From assembly GCA_020860605.1 (NCBI GenBank), contig JAJBTZ010000090.1, positions 1 through 64,000 of the forward strand: DNA of 64,000 nucleotides, read 5' to 3'. The notes under the pieces are model-generated. The model searched no databases and was not told the origin of the DNA. It saw nothing but the letters and a program-made list of their open reading frames with translations. The translations under genes and the position numbers were made by a program. The stretch comes from Ruminococcus sp. (GTDB lineage: Bacteria > Bacillota > Clostridia > Oscillospirales > Ruminococcaceae). Numbering within the stretch: the stretch's first letter is position 1; the number at the start of each line of letters is the position of its first letter. Shown here in pieces: positions 8,074-16,801 of the stretch.

Positions 8074-9888
8074 TCAGTCGGAGTCAAGCTTCAGAACACT
8101 CATGAAGGCTTCCTGCGGTATCTCGACAGAGCCAAGCTGCCTCATCCGCTTTTTGCCTTCCTTCTGCTTTTCGAGGAGCTTCTTCTTACGAGTGATATCA
8201 CCGCCGTAGCACTTCGCCAGAACGTCCTTACGATAAGCCTTGACGGTTTCACGGGCGATAATCTTTCCACCGATAGCAGCCTGAATCGGAATCTCGAAGA
8301 GTTGGCGGGGAATGTTGTCCCGAAGCTTCTCACAAAGTCTTCTCGCTCTCGGATACGCTCTGTCCTGATGGACGATAAGCGAAAGAGCATCAACAATCTC
8401 GCCGTTGAGAAGAAGATCCAGCTTGACAAGCTTGCTCTCCTGGTACCCGATAGGTTCGTAGTCATAGGAAGCGTAACCACGGGTTCTTGATTTGAGAGTG
8501 TCGAAGAAGTCGTAAATAACCTCATTCAGCGGGAGGACATAATGGATATCGACTCTTGTGTCGTCAATATATTTCATGTCCTTGAAGGTCCCTCTTCGCT
8601 CCTGGCAGAGTTCCATAATGTTTCCGACATACTCGCTTGGAGAGAAGATATGAGCGCTGATTATCGGCTCCTCCGCAAGCTTGATGAGAGAAGGATCAGG
8701 GTAATTGGTTGGGTTGTCGATATATCTGACCTCGCCATTCATCATTGTTACCCTGTAGATAACTGATGGAGCAGTAGTTATGAGATCTAAGTTGTATTCT
8801 CTTTCGAGCCTCTCCTGAATAATATCCATATGGAGCAGTCCCAAAAATCCGCATCTGAAGCCAAATCCCAATGCGACAGAATTCTCTGGTTCAAAAGTAA
8901 GCGAAGCATCGTTGAGCTGAAGCTTCTCAAGAGCGTCTCTCAAATCGCCATACTTGGAGCCATCAGCAGGATATATTCCCGAGAAGACCATCGACTGCAC
9001 GTTTCTGTATCCAGGAAGAGGCTTTTCGCAAGGATTTGCAGCGTTGGTGACCGTGTCGCCGACCTTGGTATCTCTGATGCTCTTGATGGATGCTGCGATA
9101 TATCCAACTTCTCCAGCCTTCAGGCATCCAGAAGGAATAAGCTCAGTAGCACCCATGTAGCCGATTTCAACCGTCTGGAATTCAGAGCCAGTCGCCATCA
9201 GGTGAATGGTGTCTCCGACATTCAGAGTGCCTTCCTTGACACGGACAAATATGATAACCCCTTTGTATGAGTCATAATAGCTGTCAAAAATCAGGCACTG
9301 AAGAGGCGCATCAGGATTGCCTTTAGGGGCAGGAAAGTCGGTAATAACTCTTTCAAGAACCTCTCTTATGTTGATTCCTAATTTTGCTGAAATTCTCGGA
9401 GCGTCCTCAGCCGGAAGTCCGATGACGTTTTCGATCTCCGCAATCGCCCCCTCTGGGTTAGCGCTCGGAAGATCAATCTTGTTGATAACCGGCAGAATCT
9501 CGAGGCCATGCTCAAGCGCCAGATAAGTATTGGCGAGCGTCTGAGCCTCAATTCCCTGAGAGGCATCCACAACTAAGATAGCTCCCTCACAGGCTGCCAG
9601 CGAACGGGAAACCTCATAGTTGAAGTCGACGTGACCAGGGGTGTCGATAAGATTGAATACATAGGTCTTGCCGTTATCCGCCTTGTAGTTCAGGCGGACA
9701 GCACGAGCCTTGATTGTGATTCCTCTTTCGCGTTCTATATCCATATTGTCAAGAAGCTGGTCTGACATATCTCTTAATGCGACAGTTTCTGTAATCTCAA
9801 GAATTCTGTCCGCGAGGGTAGACTTTCCGTGGTCTATGTGTGCGATAATGCAGAAGTTTCTTATGTTTTCCTGTTCAATGTTGTCCAT
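8074..9888 (-). CDS. lepA: elongation factor 4 (back-translocating GTPase LepA)
   Basis: 604 residues, the normal LepA length. G1 [10 protein letters not shown]2 region [13 protein letters not shown]3 DTPGHVDF and G4 NKIDLPSA are intact. The LepA-specific C-terminal domain ends [28 protein letters not shown]. The protein binds ribosomes and can reverse translocation. ATG 9888 is preferred over an in-frame ATG 30 bases upstream because AAAGGTG precedes it and it matches the usual N-terminus of the family. It is transcribed from 9934-9962. The hemN and hrcA genes that often follow lepA in Clostridia are absent here. Confidence 0.97.
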   Translation of the reverse strand: MDNIEQENIRNFCIIAHIDHGKSTLADRILEITETVALRDMSDQLLDNMDIERERGITIKARAVRLNYKADNGKTYVFNLIDTPGHVDFNYEVSRSLAACEGAILVVDASQGIEAQTLANTYLALEHGLEILPVINKIDLPSANPEGAIAEIENVIGLPAEDAPRISAKLGINIREVLERVITDFPAPKGNPDAPLQCLIFDSYYDSYKGVIIFVRVKEGTLNVGDTIHLMATGSEFQTVEIGYMGATELIPSGCLKAGEVGYIAASIKSIRDTKVGDTVTNAANPCEKPLPGYRNVQSMVFSGIYPADGSKYGDLRDALEKLQLNDASLTFEPENSVALGFGFRCGFLGLLHMDIIQERLEREYNLDLITTAPSVIYRVTMMNGEVRYIDNPTNYPDPSLIKLAEEPIISAHIFSPSEYVGNIMELCQERRGTFKDMKYIDDTRVDIHYVLPLNEVIYDFFDTLKSRTRGYASYDYEPIGYQESKLVKLDLLLNGEIVDALSLIVHQDRAYPRARRLCEKLRDNIPRQLFEIPIQAAIGGKIIARETVKAYRKDVLAKCYGGDITRKKKLLEKQKEGKKRMRQLGSVEIPQEAFMSVLKLDSD

Positions 9889-9933
9889 TGCCGCCCACAC
9901 CTTTCTTATAATAATCATTATCCATAGACATCT

Positions 9934-9962
9934 ATTATAGCATATTTTGCCCTCCGTGTAAA
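9934..9962 (-). promoter_or_regulatory. sigma-A promoter for lepA
   Basis: On the minus strand: TTTACA (9957-9962), 17 bp, TATAAT (9934-9939). Confidence 0.75.
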
Positions 9963-10074
9963 CCTTGGAATCGTTAATTTTTTCACAGGAGCGATATTTG
10001 ATGAAAGCTCAGACATAAAGTCGGATTTCAATTTGCACATTCGGTGAAATCGAAATGAAAGTTTATCAATTCGT

Positions 10075-10102
10075 TTGCATTCTCAAAAAAACGTGTTATA
10101 CT
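10075..10102 (+). promoter_or_regulatory. sigma-A promoter for the RING-finger gene
   Basis: TTGCAT (10075-10080), 16 bp, TATACT (10097-10102). Confidence 0.65.
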
Positions 10103-10135
10103 TAGATTAGTACGAATGTAGAAAGGAGAGAGCCA

Positions 10136-11215
10136 ATGCCAATTTATGTAGGTCAGCCCTGCTCGTCGTGTGGCAGGATATTAACCAAAACAGATGATAT
10201 AGTAGTTTGCCCAGAATGTGGTTCTCCGTATCATAGAGATTGTTATATAAGCGAAGGAAAGTGCACCAACCAAAAGCTCCATGAAACAGGTGAGAGCTGG
10301 CAGCCAACCATAAAGCAAGAGGAGAAGAAGCCTGAAAAGCTCATCTGCCCCAACTGCGGTGCCGAAAACGATCCTGATGCAGCGTTCTGCTGCAATTGTG
10401 GTTCGCCTGTCAATATGGATAAGGCTTCGGGAGGCTACCAGAGGACTAATAACGGAGCATACAACCAGAACCAATACGGCAATTATCAGAATGGTGGATA
10501 CCAGAACGGTGGCTATCAGAATGGTGGTTATCAGAACAGTGGTTATCAGAACCAGAATGGCAGCTACCAGAACCAGAATGGCTATGGCCGTCCATATGGA
10601 AATCCTTATATGGGAGGAATGGGCAGAGGATTCTCGTTCTTCGGCAACGGTGCATACAGCGCTGATTATGCCATAGGAAATCATACGGTGGCTGAATATG
10701 CCGATTATGTCGGCTCAAACAGCCCATATTTCATCCCGAAATTCGTCAGATTCGAGAATGGAAAGAAGTGGTCATTCAACTTCTCGGCCTTCTTCTTCCC
10801 GCATATCTATTTCTTCTATCGCAAGATGATTACCGAGGGAATAGTGATGCTTCTCCTGACCGCTGCCATGTCAATTCCGACACTTATTTACTATCTTTAC
10901 TTGTATGGCTTTATAGGCGAGGCGATTGTCAGCACATCTTCGTTTGCAGTGATTTATAACGCTTGCTCAATACTTTCCTACGTCCTGAGTCTTTTTGCTG
11001 GACTCTTTGCAAACTATCTCTACTACAGGAAGGCAAAAACCGACCTTGACAAGATCAAGACAGAAGTCGTGGAATACGGTTCTCAGCGTGAAGCTCTCAT
11101 GAGCAAAGGCGGAACCTCGATGGCTTATGCGATAGGCTCAGTTGTAGCGCTTACTGTAATCTTCCTGGCGGTTATGATGATAGTTATGGGAGTAAGCAGC
11201 GGATCGTCAACATAG
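10136..11215 (+). CDS. prokaryotic RING finger / zinc-ribbon / DUF2628 membrane protein
   Basis: 359 residues. Residues 8-45 carry CxxC, CxxC, H-x2-C and C ligands (CSSCGR; CPECGSPYHRDC), a prokaryotic RING finger. Residues about 70-90 form a second zinc ribbon, CPNCGAENDPDAAFCCNCG. Residues 100-155 are a Q/N/G/Y low-complexity linker built on GGYQN units. The C-terminal half (SFNFSAFFFPHIYFFYRKM and three or four TM helices) matches DUF2628. The architecture recurs in Clostridia without a known function. Having N-terminal zinc modules on the cytoplasmic side is inference. GAAAGGAG precedes the ATG. No functional link to rpsF downstream is evident. Confidence 0.8.
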   Translation: MPIYVGQPCSSCGRILTKTDDIVVCPECGSPYHRDCYISEGKCTNQKLHETGESWQPTIKQEEKKPEKLICPNCGAENDPDAAFCCNCGSPVNMDKASGGYQRTNNGAYNQNQYGNYQNGGYQNGGYQNGGYQNSGYQNQNGSYQNQNGYGRPYGNPYMGGMGRGFSFFGNGAYSADYAIGNHTVAEYADYVGSNSPYFIPKFVRFENGKKWSFNFSAFFFPHIYFFYRKMITEGIVMLLLTAAMSIPTLIYYLYLYGFIGEAIVSTSSFAVIYNACSILSYVLSLFAGLFANYLYYRKAKTDLDKIKTEVVEYGSQREALMSKGGTSMAYAIGSVVALTVIFLAVMMIVMGVSSGSST

Positions 11216-11258
11216 GACGCATCATGAAAAAATAATTCGGGTTTGTCAGAAATTTTCC

Positions 11259-11287
11259 TTGACAAATCCGATTTGTTTTGGTATACT
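11259..11287 (+). promoter_or_regulatory. sigma-A promoter for rpsF-ssb-rpsR
   Basis: TTGACA (11259-11264), 17 bp, TATACT (11282-11287). Confidence 0.85.
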
Positions 11288-11301
11288 ATTTTAGTTATCC
11301 T

Positions 11302-11327
11302 TGTCCGTCGTAAGAGGCGGGCGGAAT
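11302..11327 (+). promoter_or_regulatory. possible S6:S18 autoregulatory leader hairpin
   Basis: CCGTC (11305-11309) can pair with GGCGG (11316-11320), or TCCG with CGGA (11322-11325), just ahead of the rpsF ribosome site. rpsF leaders of many bacteria carry a CCG-containing hairpin bound by the S6:S18 dimer. The fit here is by eye and weak. Confidence 0.35.
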
Positions 11328-11345
11328 CCAAAAGGAGGTGCAATT

Positions 11346-11642
11346 ATGGCAAAATTATCAGAGAACTATGAAGCTATGGTGGTATTCTCAACCAAAGCGG
11401 GCGACGAGGCAGTTGCTGAGCTTGTCGCTAAATTCAAGGACATGATTGAAGCAAACGGAACTCTTGCCGAAGTTGACGAATGGGGAAAGCGCAAGCTTGC
11501 CTATGCTATCAACTACGAGACTGAGGGCTACTACGTTGTCTACACTTTCGAGTCCAAGCCCGACTTCCCGGCCGAGTTTGACCGTGTCCTCAACATTACC
11601 GACGGTGTCCTTCGTTCCTTAGTCATCGCTAAAAACAGCTGA
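11346..11642 (+). CDS. rpsF: 30S ribosomal protein S6
   Basis: 98 residues with the S6 fold signature: NYEAMVVFSTKAGDE at the N-terminus, DEWGKRKLAYAINYETEGYYV in the middle and LNITDGVLRSLVI at the end. S6 binds S18 and the central domain of 16S rRNA. Start: AAGGAGGT lies just upstream of ATG 11346; an upstream in-frame GTG would put the ribosome site inside the gene. It is first in the classic rpsF-ssb-rpsR operon. Confidence 0.97.
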   Translation: MAKLSENYEAMVVFSTKAGDEAVAELVAKFKDMIEANGTLAEVDEWGKRKLAYAINYETEGYYVVYTFESKPDFPAEFDRVLNITDGVLRSLVIAKNS

Positions 11643-11657
11643 TTGGAGGAATGAGTA

Positions 11658-12137
11658 ATGCTTAACAGAGTAATTTTGATGGGTAGAATAACCCGTGACC
11701 TCGAAATCAGACAGTCTCAGGGTGGCACAGCCGTTTTGAGATTCAGTATCGCTGTAGATAGGAATTTTGCAAGACAGGGCGAAGAGCGTCAGACCGACTT
11801 CTTTACCTGTGTAGCGTTCGGACAGAGAGCCGAGTTCATCAACAAATACTTCAGAAAAGGTAGTATGATTGCCATTGAAGGACAGCTTCGTGAGAATAAT
11901 TACGAAGATAGAAATCAGGTAAAGCACTACAGTGTAGAAGTTATTGTTGACGGCGTCTCGTTCACTGGTGAAAAGGCATCTGACCGTGATAACAGCGGTT
12001 CATCCTCGTATCAGTCATCCTATCGTCAGCCTACCCAGCAGCAACCCGCTTATAATGAGCCGGCGTCGAATCCTATCGCCATCGGAAACATGGACGATTT
12101 CGAAGAGATTCTGAGCGACGACGGCGTTCCGTTCTGA
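11658..12137 (+). CDS. ssb: single-stranded DNA-binding protein
   Basis: 159 residues. An N-terminal OB fold (MLNRVILMGRITRDLEIR, TDFFTCVAFGQRAEFINKY, GSMIAIEGQLRENNYED) is followed by a flexible Ser/Gln/Pro-rich linker and the acidic tip DDGVPF, a small variant of the usual DDDIPF that recruits partner proteins. It lies 15 bases after rpsF with GGAGG upstream. It coats single-stranded DNA in replication and repair. Confidence 0.97.
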   Translation: MLNRVILMGRITRDLEIRQSQGGTAVLRFSIAVDRNFARQGEERQTDFFTCVAFGQRAEFINKYFRKGSMIAIEGQLRENNYEDRNQVKHYSVEVIVDGVSFTGEKASDRDNSGSSSYQSSYRQPTQQQPAYNEPASNPIAIGNMDDFEEILSDDGVPF

Positions 12138-12178
12138 CCTGAAGAACGGGATAATCTTTGAAAGGAGAATATTTCATC

Positions 12179-12424
12179 ATGGAAAGAAATACTGCCGGTG
12201 CAAGACCGACAAAGAGACCTAGAAAAAAGGTTTGCATGTTCTGTGTTGACAGAGCAGAGACCATCGATTACAAAGACACTGCAAAGCTTCGTAAGTGCCT
12301 CACTGAGCGTTCCAAGATTTTACCCAGACGCGTAACTGGAACCTGTGCTTACCATCAGCGTGAACTCACCAAGGCTGTCAAGAGGGCAAGGTACGTAGCT
12401 CTTCTGCCTTATTCTTCCGACTGA
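12179..12424 (+). CDS. rpsR: 30S ribosomal protein S18
   Basis: 81 residues: [37 protein letters not shown] and [20 protein letters not shown] are typical S18. The CMFC pair plus later Cys residues suggests the zinc-binding C+ form. ATG 12179 is chosen because AAAGGAG (12160-12166) lies inside a longer TTG-started frame. It is the last gene of the operon, followed by a strong terminator. Confidence 0.97.
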   Translation: MERNTAGARPTKRPRKKVCMFCVDRAETIDYKDTAKLRKCLTERSKILPRRVTGTCAYHQRELTKAVKRARYVALLPYSSD

Positions 12425-12445
12425 TTTGAAGGTCAAGTAATTTTA

Positions 12446-12477
12446 AAAGCCGAAGGTTTTATCCTTCGGCTTTTTTT
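12446..12477. terminator. terminator after rpsR, also serving the convergent GNAT gene
   Basis: AAAGCCGAAGG pairs with CCTTCGGCTTT across a 6-base loop and is followed by seven T. The minus-strand reading is followed by TTTT. Confidence 0.92.
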
Positions 12478-12932
12478 CATGCCTGTTTGTCTTTGTACAT
12501 CTGACAGTAGTCGAGCTTCTGATAGCCCAATCTCTCGTAGAGTCTCGCTGCAGCTTCGTTCTCAGGCTCAGTCTCGAGGCGATATCTCATCGCTGGATGC
12601 TCTTTTTCCACGAATCTTAGGAACTCGCTTCCGATCCCAGAGCCTCGATAGCCATCTCTTACGTAAAGCTCCTCGATCCAGACGGTAAGTCCACCCGCTT
12701 CATGGGCAAACATCTTGTTGAGAAGCCCATACCCGATTACATCCTCGCCACTCTTGAAAACATAGATGACGACGTAGCAATCACTCCTCATGGCTTCATC
12801 AAAGACGTTCCCATGAAACTCAGGATTAATATCCGAGAGAACGGCAGGGGAGGAGTAGAACTCCTTCGACATCTCGATAAAGACGTCTCTGTCGCTCTCA
12901 GCTGCTCTTACGAATGAAACCCCGTCAGACAT
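12477..12932 (-). CDS. GNAT family N-acetyltransferase
   Basis: 151 residues. The acetyl-CoA motif A, LYVRDGYRGSGIGSEFLRFVE, is clear, followed by ENEAAARLYERLGYQ (motif B). The acceptor cannot be told. It is the last gene of the minus-strand operon. Its start overlaps the end of the M42 peptidase gene by 8 bases, suggesting translational coupling. Confidence 0.88.
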   Translation of the reverse strand: MSDGVSFVRAAESDRDVFIEMSKEFYSSPAVLSDINPEFHGNVFDEAMRSDCYVVIYVFKSGEDVIGYGLLNKMFAHEAGGLTVWIEELYVRDGYRGSGIGSEFLRFVEKEHPAMRYRLETEPENEAAARLYERLGYQKLDYCQMYKDKQA

Positions 12933-13971
12933 TCAAGTACCCCTTCAATACCTTCAGGGTGTTCATGATGCCATCAACATGGCTTCTTTCATAGCCGTGG
13001 CTGGCGTATACGCCAGCGCCGATGAGACCATGGCGAACGTCATACCCAGCTCTCAAAGTTGCCTCAACATCCGAACCATAGTGAGGGTAAACATCGACAG
13101 CATAGTCGGCACCTTCCTTTTTGGCAGCGGCTATGAGCCTTGAAACCACTTGATAGTTGTAAGGCCCGCCAGAGTCCTTGGCGCAGATTGAAACCTGCCT
13201 TTCGGTGCAGGAAAGCCCGTTTCCGACGCAACCCATATCCACGCTGATAGCTTCGGTAACTCCTTCAGGAACAGAACCTGAACCGCCGTGGCCGACTTCC
13301 TCATAAACTGTAACGTGAACGAAGGTCTTTCTCGGAAGCTTGATATTGTTGTCGGCAACATATTTCGCAAAACCTAAAAGAATCCCGACAGAAAGCTTGT
13401 CATCCAAAAATCTTGACTTGATATATCCCGACTGAGTGAGCCTCGTCCTCGGCTCGAAGCAGACTATATCTCCAACAGCGATACCGAGTTTCTTGACATC
13501 ATCGGCAGAGCTGACATTCTCATCAATCACGACTTCCATCGTGTCGAAGCTTCTCTTTGTTGAGTGATATTCGCCGTTGACGTGAACGCTTGCATTGCAG
13601 AGCTGAAGTGTTCCTTCGTAGACGAACTGCTCACGGGTGTAGATTCTGACGTTCTCAGCTTCAGCATTATTTGCCTCCATGCCACCTAAGTTTGTGATCT
13701 TAAGCCGACCTGAGCCTGTGATTTCACAGACCATGCCGCCCAAGGTGTCAGCATGAGCCTCCAAAAGAAGAGCATCGTCCTTTGCAACTCCACCTAAGTC
13801 AGCGATAACTCCGCCTTTTTCGGTGATAGTAGCCTTGAAGCCAAGGTTCTCGAATTCATCCTTGACCCATGAAGCTGCCCTTTCTGTATATCCAGAAGGG
13901 CTGTCGATGGCAAGGAGCTCACAGGCCTTTTTCCTCGCAAAATCGCGGTATTTAGTGTCCATTTCAGGCAT
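12925..13971 (-). CDS. M42 family metallo-aminopeptidase
   Basis: 348 residues. M42 zinc-ligand and catalytic blocks are present: LLEAHADTLGGMV, LDDKLSVGILLGFA, VYEEVGHGGSG, SVDMGCVG and a C-terminal YASHGYERSHVDG. M42 enzymes are cobalt- or zinc-dependent cytoplasmic aminopeptidases that form TET-like dodecamers and trim peptides; some homologues were named endoglucanases historically. AAGGAG precedes the ATG. It lies 12 bases after the glycosyltransferase gene in the same operon. Confidence 0.92.
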   Translation of the reverse strand: MPEMDTKYRDFARKKACELLAIDSPSGYTERAASWVKDEFENLGFKATITEKGGVIADLGGVAKDDALLLEAHADTLGGMVCEITGSGRLKITNLGGMEANNAEAENVRIYTREQFVYEGTLQLCNASVHVNGEYHSTKRSFDTMEVVIDENVSSADDVKKLGIAVGDIVCFEPRTRLTQSGYIKSRFLDDKLSVGILLGFAKYVADNNIKLPRKTFVHVTVYEEVGHGGSGSVPEGVTEAISVDMGCVGNGLSCTERQVSICAKDSGGPYNYQVVSRLIAAAKKEGADYAVDVYPHYGSDVEATLRAGYDVRHGLIGAGVYASHGYERSHVDGIMNTLKVLKGYLNV

Positions 13972-13983
13972 ATTTACATCTCC

Positions 13984-15114
13984 TTAATTATTTTTAGCAT
14001 CGTCAGCAACAAGCTTTTCAGCAAGATTGCATATGTCTGCTGTTGCATTTTGATTTATGGTTTCGTGCTGTCGCTTTATCATATCGAGGCGATGCTGTCG
14101 ATCGCCAAAATACTCCAAAGTCTTGTATATGCTTTTCTTATCAGGCTTGACCTTAAGGCTCATGCCCTTGTCGGAAAAGTAGTTCATGTTTATCGTCTCA
14201 CACCCAGGAATCGGCGTGATATGAGCTATCGGAACGCCAGCTGCTGCAGCCTCGGTTGAAGAGAGCCCGCCTGGCTTTGTGAAGCAGACCTCACTGAGCT
14301 TGAAAAGCTCTGGCATTTTGTCTGTGAAGCGATATAGGATTATATCATTTCCGTAAATCGCAAAGAGCTTCTCAAAAAGCTTATTATTGTTTCCACAGAC
14401 GACGATGAGCTTCGTGTGTCCGTCCTGATGGCACCACTCTTCGAGAATTCTTACTATTTTCTTGAGCTTCCCGGCGCCCATGCTTCCACCGCAAACCAAG
14501 AGATACTTATATCCGGGATCGAGCTCAAGCTCTTTCTTTAAATCTTCTTTGGAAGCCTTTTCGGAGAATTTCGCATTTGTTGGAATCCCATAGCCATATA
14601 TGCTGTGGAGTGAAATGCCTTTCTGAGCAAACTCTGATTTATGCTCCTCAGTTGGTGCGATGAAAGCATCAGTCCTGACCTCATTCTCAAATGGGATGCA
14701 GGTGTAATCAGTAGCGATAAACATTGTTTTCGGAAGCTTCACGCCGTCGTTTTTAAGTGCTGTCAGCATCTCACCAGCAAAAAGGTGAGTGGTGATGATG
14801 ACGTCATAGTGATATTCTTCCAGATGTTCTTCAAGAGCCTTTGCTGGCTTGCGGTTGGCAAAATATATCGGCGAACGACATGGGAGTTTTGCCACGGCAT
14901 CGCCGATTTTGTAAACAAGACCGAATAGCTTCGGAGTTGCTGTAACCGTTTTTATGTATGCGTTATCGACGAACCGAGCCAACACACTGCTTTTCAGCGT
15001 GTATGGATTTATAAACTCTGTTTCGTGCCCACGCCTTTCTAATTCTTCCTTGACAGCACGGGCAGCAGCATTGTGACCGCCACCAGTGCCCATAGAAAGT
15101 ATCAATGCTTCCAT
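13984..15114 (-). CDS. MGDG-synthase/MurG-like glycosyltransferase, likely diacylglycerol glycosyltransferase
   Basis: 376 residues, GT28-like. The N-terminal MGDG_synth domain opens with ILSMGTGGGHNAAARAVKEEL. The C-terminal nucleotide-sugar site reads CFTKPGGLSSTEAAAAGVPI. The family moves glucose or galactose from UDP-sugar to diacylglycerol, giving membrane glycolipids that can anchor lipoteichoic acid (as UgtP does in Bacillus). The gene overlaps the plsY stop by 13 bases, which fits a shared role in membrane lipid synthesis. The sugar donor cannot be told. Confidence 0.85.
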   Translation of the reverse strand: MEALILSMGTGGGHNAAARAVKEELERRGHETEFINPYTLKSSVLARFVDNAYIKTVTATPKLFGLVYKIGDAVAKLPCRSPIYFANRKPAKALEEHLEEYHYDVIITTHLFAGEMLTALKNDGVKLPKTMFIATDYTCIPFENEVRTDAFIAPTEEHKSEFAQKGISLHSIYGYGIPTNAKFSEKASKEDLKKELELDPGYKYLLVCGGSMGAGKLKKIVRILEEWCHQDGHTKLIVVCGNNNKLFEKLFAIYGNDIILYRFTDKMPELFKLSEVCFTKPGGLSSTEAAAAGVPIAHITPIPGCETINMNYFSDKGMSLKVKPDKKSIYKTLEYFGDRQHRLDMIKRQHETINQNATADICNLAEKLVADDAKNN

Positions 15115-15743
15115 GCTAAATTAACCTCAATTTCTTCCCGTTCTTCTGGACTCCTGTGGAGCCGATACATCACAGCAACCGTGATGATGACAAACCCAAT
15201 CGGCAGTGCAACCATTCCTGTCTTAAGGCCAAAAATACTCATCGCGACCAATGTGGTTAAATATGATACTACAGTTCTGTACAAATGCGGTGATATCTTC
15301 AGGATAAGTGAGAAGAAGATAAACGAAATTGCAATGAAGAGTATCGGCTGATATACGGGGACCAACCCGAGTAGGGTTCCGAATGTGGTCGCAATCCCTT
15401 TTCCACCGTTAAAGCTGTTGAAGATGGAAAAAGCATGTCCGATAACAGGAGCTGCAAGAACAAATGCAAAAGCAATATCAGTGCAGGGTGTTGAATCTGA
15501 ATATGTACCAAACGTGAAGAACAATCTTATCGGGATTATGCCCTTGAGAACGTCACAGATAAGTGTGAGCATTCCGCACCAGAATCCACCGTATGCAAAC
15601 GCATTAGATGCACCGGGATTGTGGTCCTTCGCTTTTTCGATTATGTCTCCCTTATGAAAGATTTTTGCCCATATCGGTGCAAAAAGAACGCTGCCACAGA
15701 GATAACCGATTATGACAAATGGCAATACTGTCAACGGGAACAT
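15102..15743 (-). CDS. plsY: glycerol-3-phosphate acyltransferase PlsY
   Basis: 213 residues, about five TM helices. The PlsY motifs can be read: GYLCGSVLFAP at the N-terminus, HNPGASNAFAYGG (motif 1), and GHAFSIFNSFNGGKGIATTFG (motif 2). The second differs slightly from the usual GHxFPxFxxFKGGKG. PlsY transfers acyl groups from acyl phosphate to glycerol-3-phosphate, the first step of phospholipid synthesis. It is the first gene of the minus-strand lipid operon. Confidence 0.85.
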   Translation of the reverse strand: MFPLTVLPFVIIGYLCGSVLFAPIWAKIFHKGDIIEKAKDHNPGASNAFAYGGFWCGMLTLICDVLKGIIPIRLFFTFGTYSDSTPCTDIAFAFVLAAPVIGHAFSIFNSFNGGKGIATTFGTLLGLVPVYQPILFIAISFIFFSLILKISPHLYRTVVSYLTTLVAMSIFGLKTGMVALPIGFVIITVAVMYRLHRSPEEREEIEVNLAWKH

Positions 15744-15805
15744 GAAATCACATCCTTTTGAAATAAATGGTTGTTACTGCACATCAATTATTTATCTCTT
15801 GTTTG

Positions 15806-15834
15806 ATTATAACCGATATTCATCTGTTTTTCAA
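15806..15834 (-). promoter_or_regulatory. sigma-A promoter for the plsY operon
   Basis: On the minus strand: TTGAAA (15829-15834), 17 bp, TATAAT (15806-15811). Confidence 0.75.
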
Positions 15835-15883
15835 GCCTTTTCTGCATAAAAAGGCTTTTACCTCGGACAATCTGTGAAAACTG

Positions 15884-15913
15884 TTGCAAATCTTCCGATA
15901 GGGGGAGTACAAT
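15884..15913 (+). promoter_or_regulatory. candidate promoter of the two-component system
   Basis: TTGCAA (15884-15889), 18 bp, TACAAT (15908-15913). A second TACAAT at 16001-16006 has a poor -35. The leader to 16049 would be about 130 bases. Confidence 0.5.
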
Positions 15914-16014
15914 AGAAGTTGATATGCTGAATCGGCAATTATTAAGAAATCGGCCGAAATCTTAATATCTTTATGTATGGCGTCTTAATCTTTTTTGTGG
16001 TACAATAGCTATAT

Positions 16015-16026
16015 CAACTTAAGTTG
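16015..16026 (+). promoter_or_regulatory. 12-bp palindrome upstream of the response regulator
   Basis: CAACTTAAGTTG is a perfect palindrome, 22 bp before the start codon. AGTTGATAT at 15917-15925 and ATATCAACT at 16011-16019 also form an inverted pair across the leader. Possible autoregulatory operator; this is inference. Confidence 0.4.
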
Positions 16027-16048
16027 GAAAAGAAAAGAGGAAAAATTC

Positions 16049-16750
16049 ATGGGAAGCTATAACGTTTTGATTTGTGACGATGAGCCTGACATTGTGAATG
16101 CTCTCAAAATATATCTTAAGAACGAGGACTACGATTTCTTCACGGCAGGAAACGGCAAGGATGCCCTGAGAATACTTCGTGATGAGAGAATTGACCTCGT
16201 TCTGATGGACATAATGATGCCTGAAATGGACGGAATCAGGACTCTGAGCGAGCTGAGAAGCTTTTCAAACGTCCCGGTTATATTCCTGACGGCAAAGTCT
16301 GAGGACACCGACAAAGTTTTGGGACTCAATCTTGGTGCCGATGACTACGTCACCAAGCCCTTCAACGCCGTTGAACTCACAGCCAGGATTCGTTCTCAGA
16401 TCAGAAGATACACAATGTTGGGCAGTGCTCCTGCCAGCCCTGACACTCTGAAAATCGGCGGTGTTCAGATAAGATATGAGGACAAGCAGGTGACGGTTGA
16501 CGGTGAGCAAGTCTTTCTCACTCCGAAGGAATACAGCATCTTAAGATTTCTCATGGAGCACCCTGGAGAATGTTTCTCGCCTCCTGAGATATACCGTGCT
16601 GTCTGGGGAGATGTTCCGATAGGCGTCAACAACGCTGTAGCAGTACATATGAGGCACCTAAGGGAGAAGATAGAGATTGACTCAGCAGCTCCGAGATACT
16701 TAAAAGTTGTCTGGGGAAAGGGCTATAAATTTGAAAAGCCAAAGAATTAA
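16049..16750 (+). CDS. OmpR/PhoB-family response regulator
   Basis: 233 residues. Receiver domain with acidic pocket D10-D11, phosphoacceptor D54 in LVLMDIMMPEMDG, the LTAK threonine switch and DDYVTKPF lysine. A winged-helix DNA-binding domain follows (LTPKEYSILRFLMEHPGECFS, NNAVAVHMRHLREKIE, VVWGKGYKFE). AAGAGG precedes the ATG. The cognate histidine kinase gene starts 51 bases downstream. Target genes are unknown. Confidence 0.95.
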   Translation: MGSYNVLICDDEPDIVNALKIYLKNEDYDFFTAGNGKDALRILRDERIDLVLMDIMMPEMDGIRTLSELRSFSNVPVIFLTAKSEDTDKVLGLNLGADDYVTKPFNAVELTARIRSQIRRYTMLGSAPASPDTLKIGGVQIRYEDKQVTVDGEQVFLTPKEYSILRFLMEHPGECFSPPEIYRAVWGDVPIGVNNAVAVHMRHLREKIEIDSAAPRYLKVVWGKGYKFEKPKN

Positions 16751-16755
16751 TTGTA

Positions 16756-16776
16756 GGGGCGGATATCATCCGCCCG
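16756..16776 (+). repeat. hairpin between the response regulator and kinase genes
   Basis: GGGCGGAT (16757-16764), ATC, ATCCGCCC (16768-16775). The stem is perfect with no T-tract, so it is not a terminator. The surrounding TTGTAGGGGCG...CGCCCG form resembles short dispersed palindromes seen in some Clostridia. Confidence 0.55.
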
Positions 16777-16801
16777 TACGGGAGAACAGGAGGCTTGAAT
16801 T

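Noticed and set aside
10484-10580. Short repeats resembling a CRISPR-like array
   Set aside because: They are 15-base units that translate to GGYQN/SGYQN inside an intact gene, with no spacers and no cas genes nearby.
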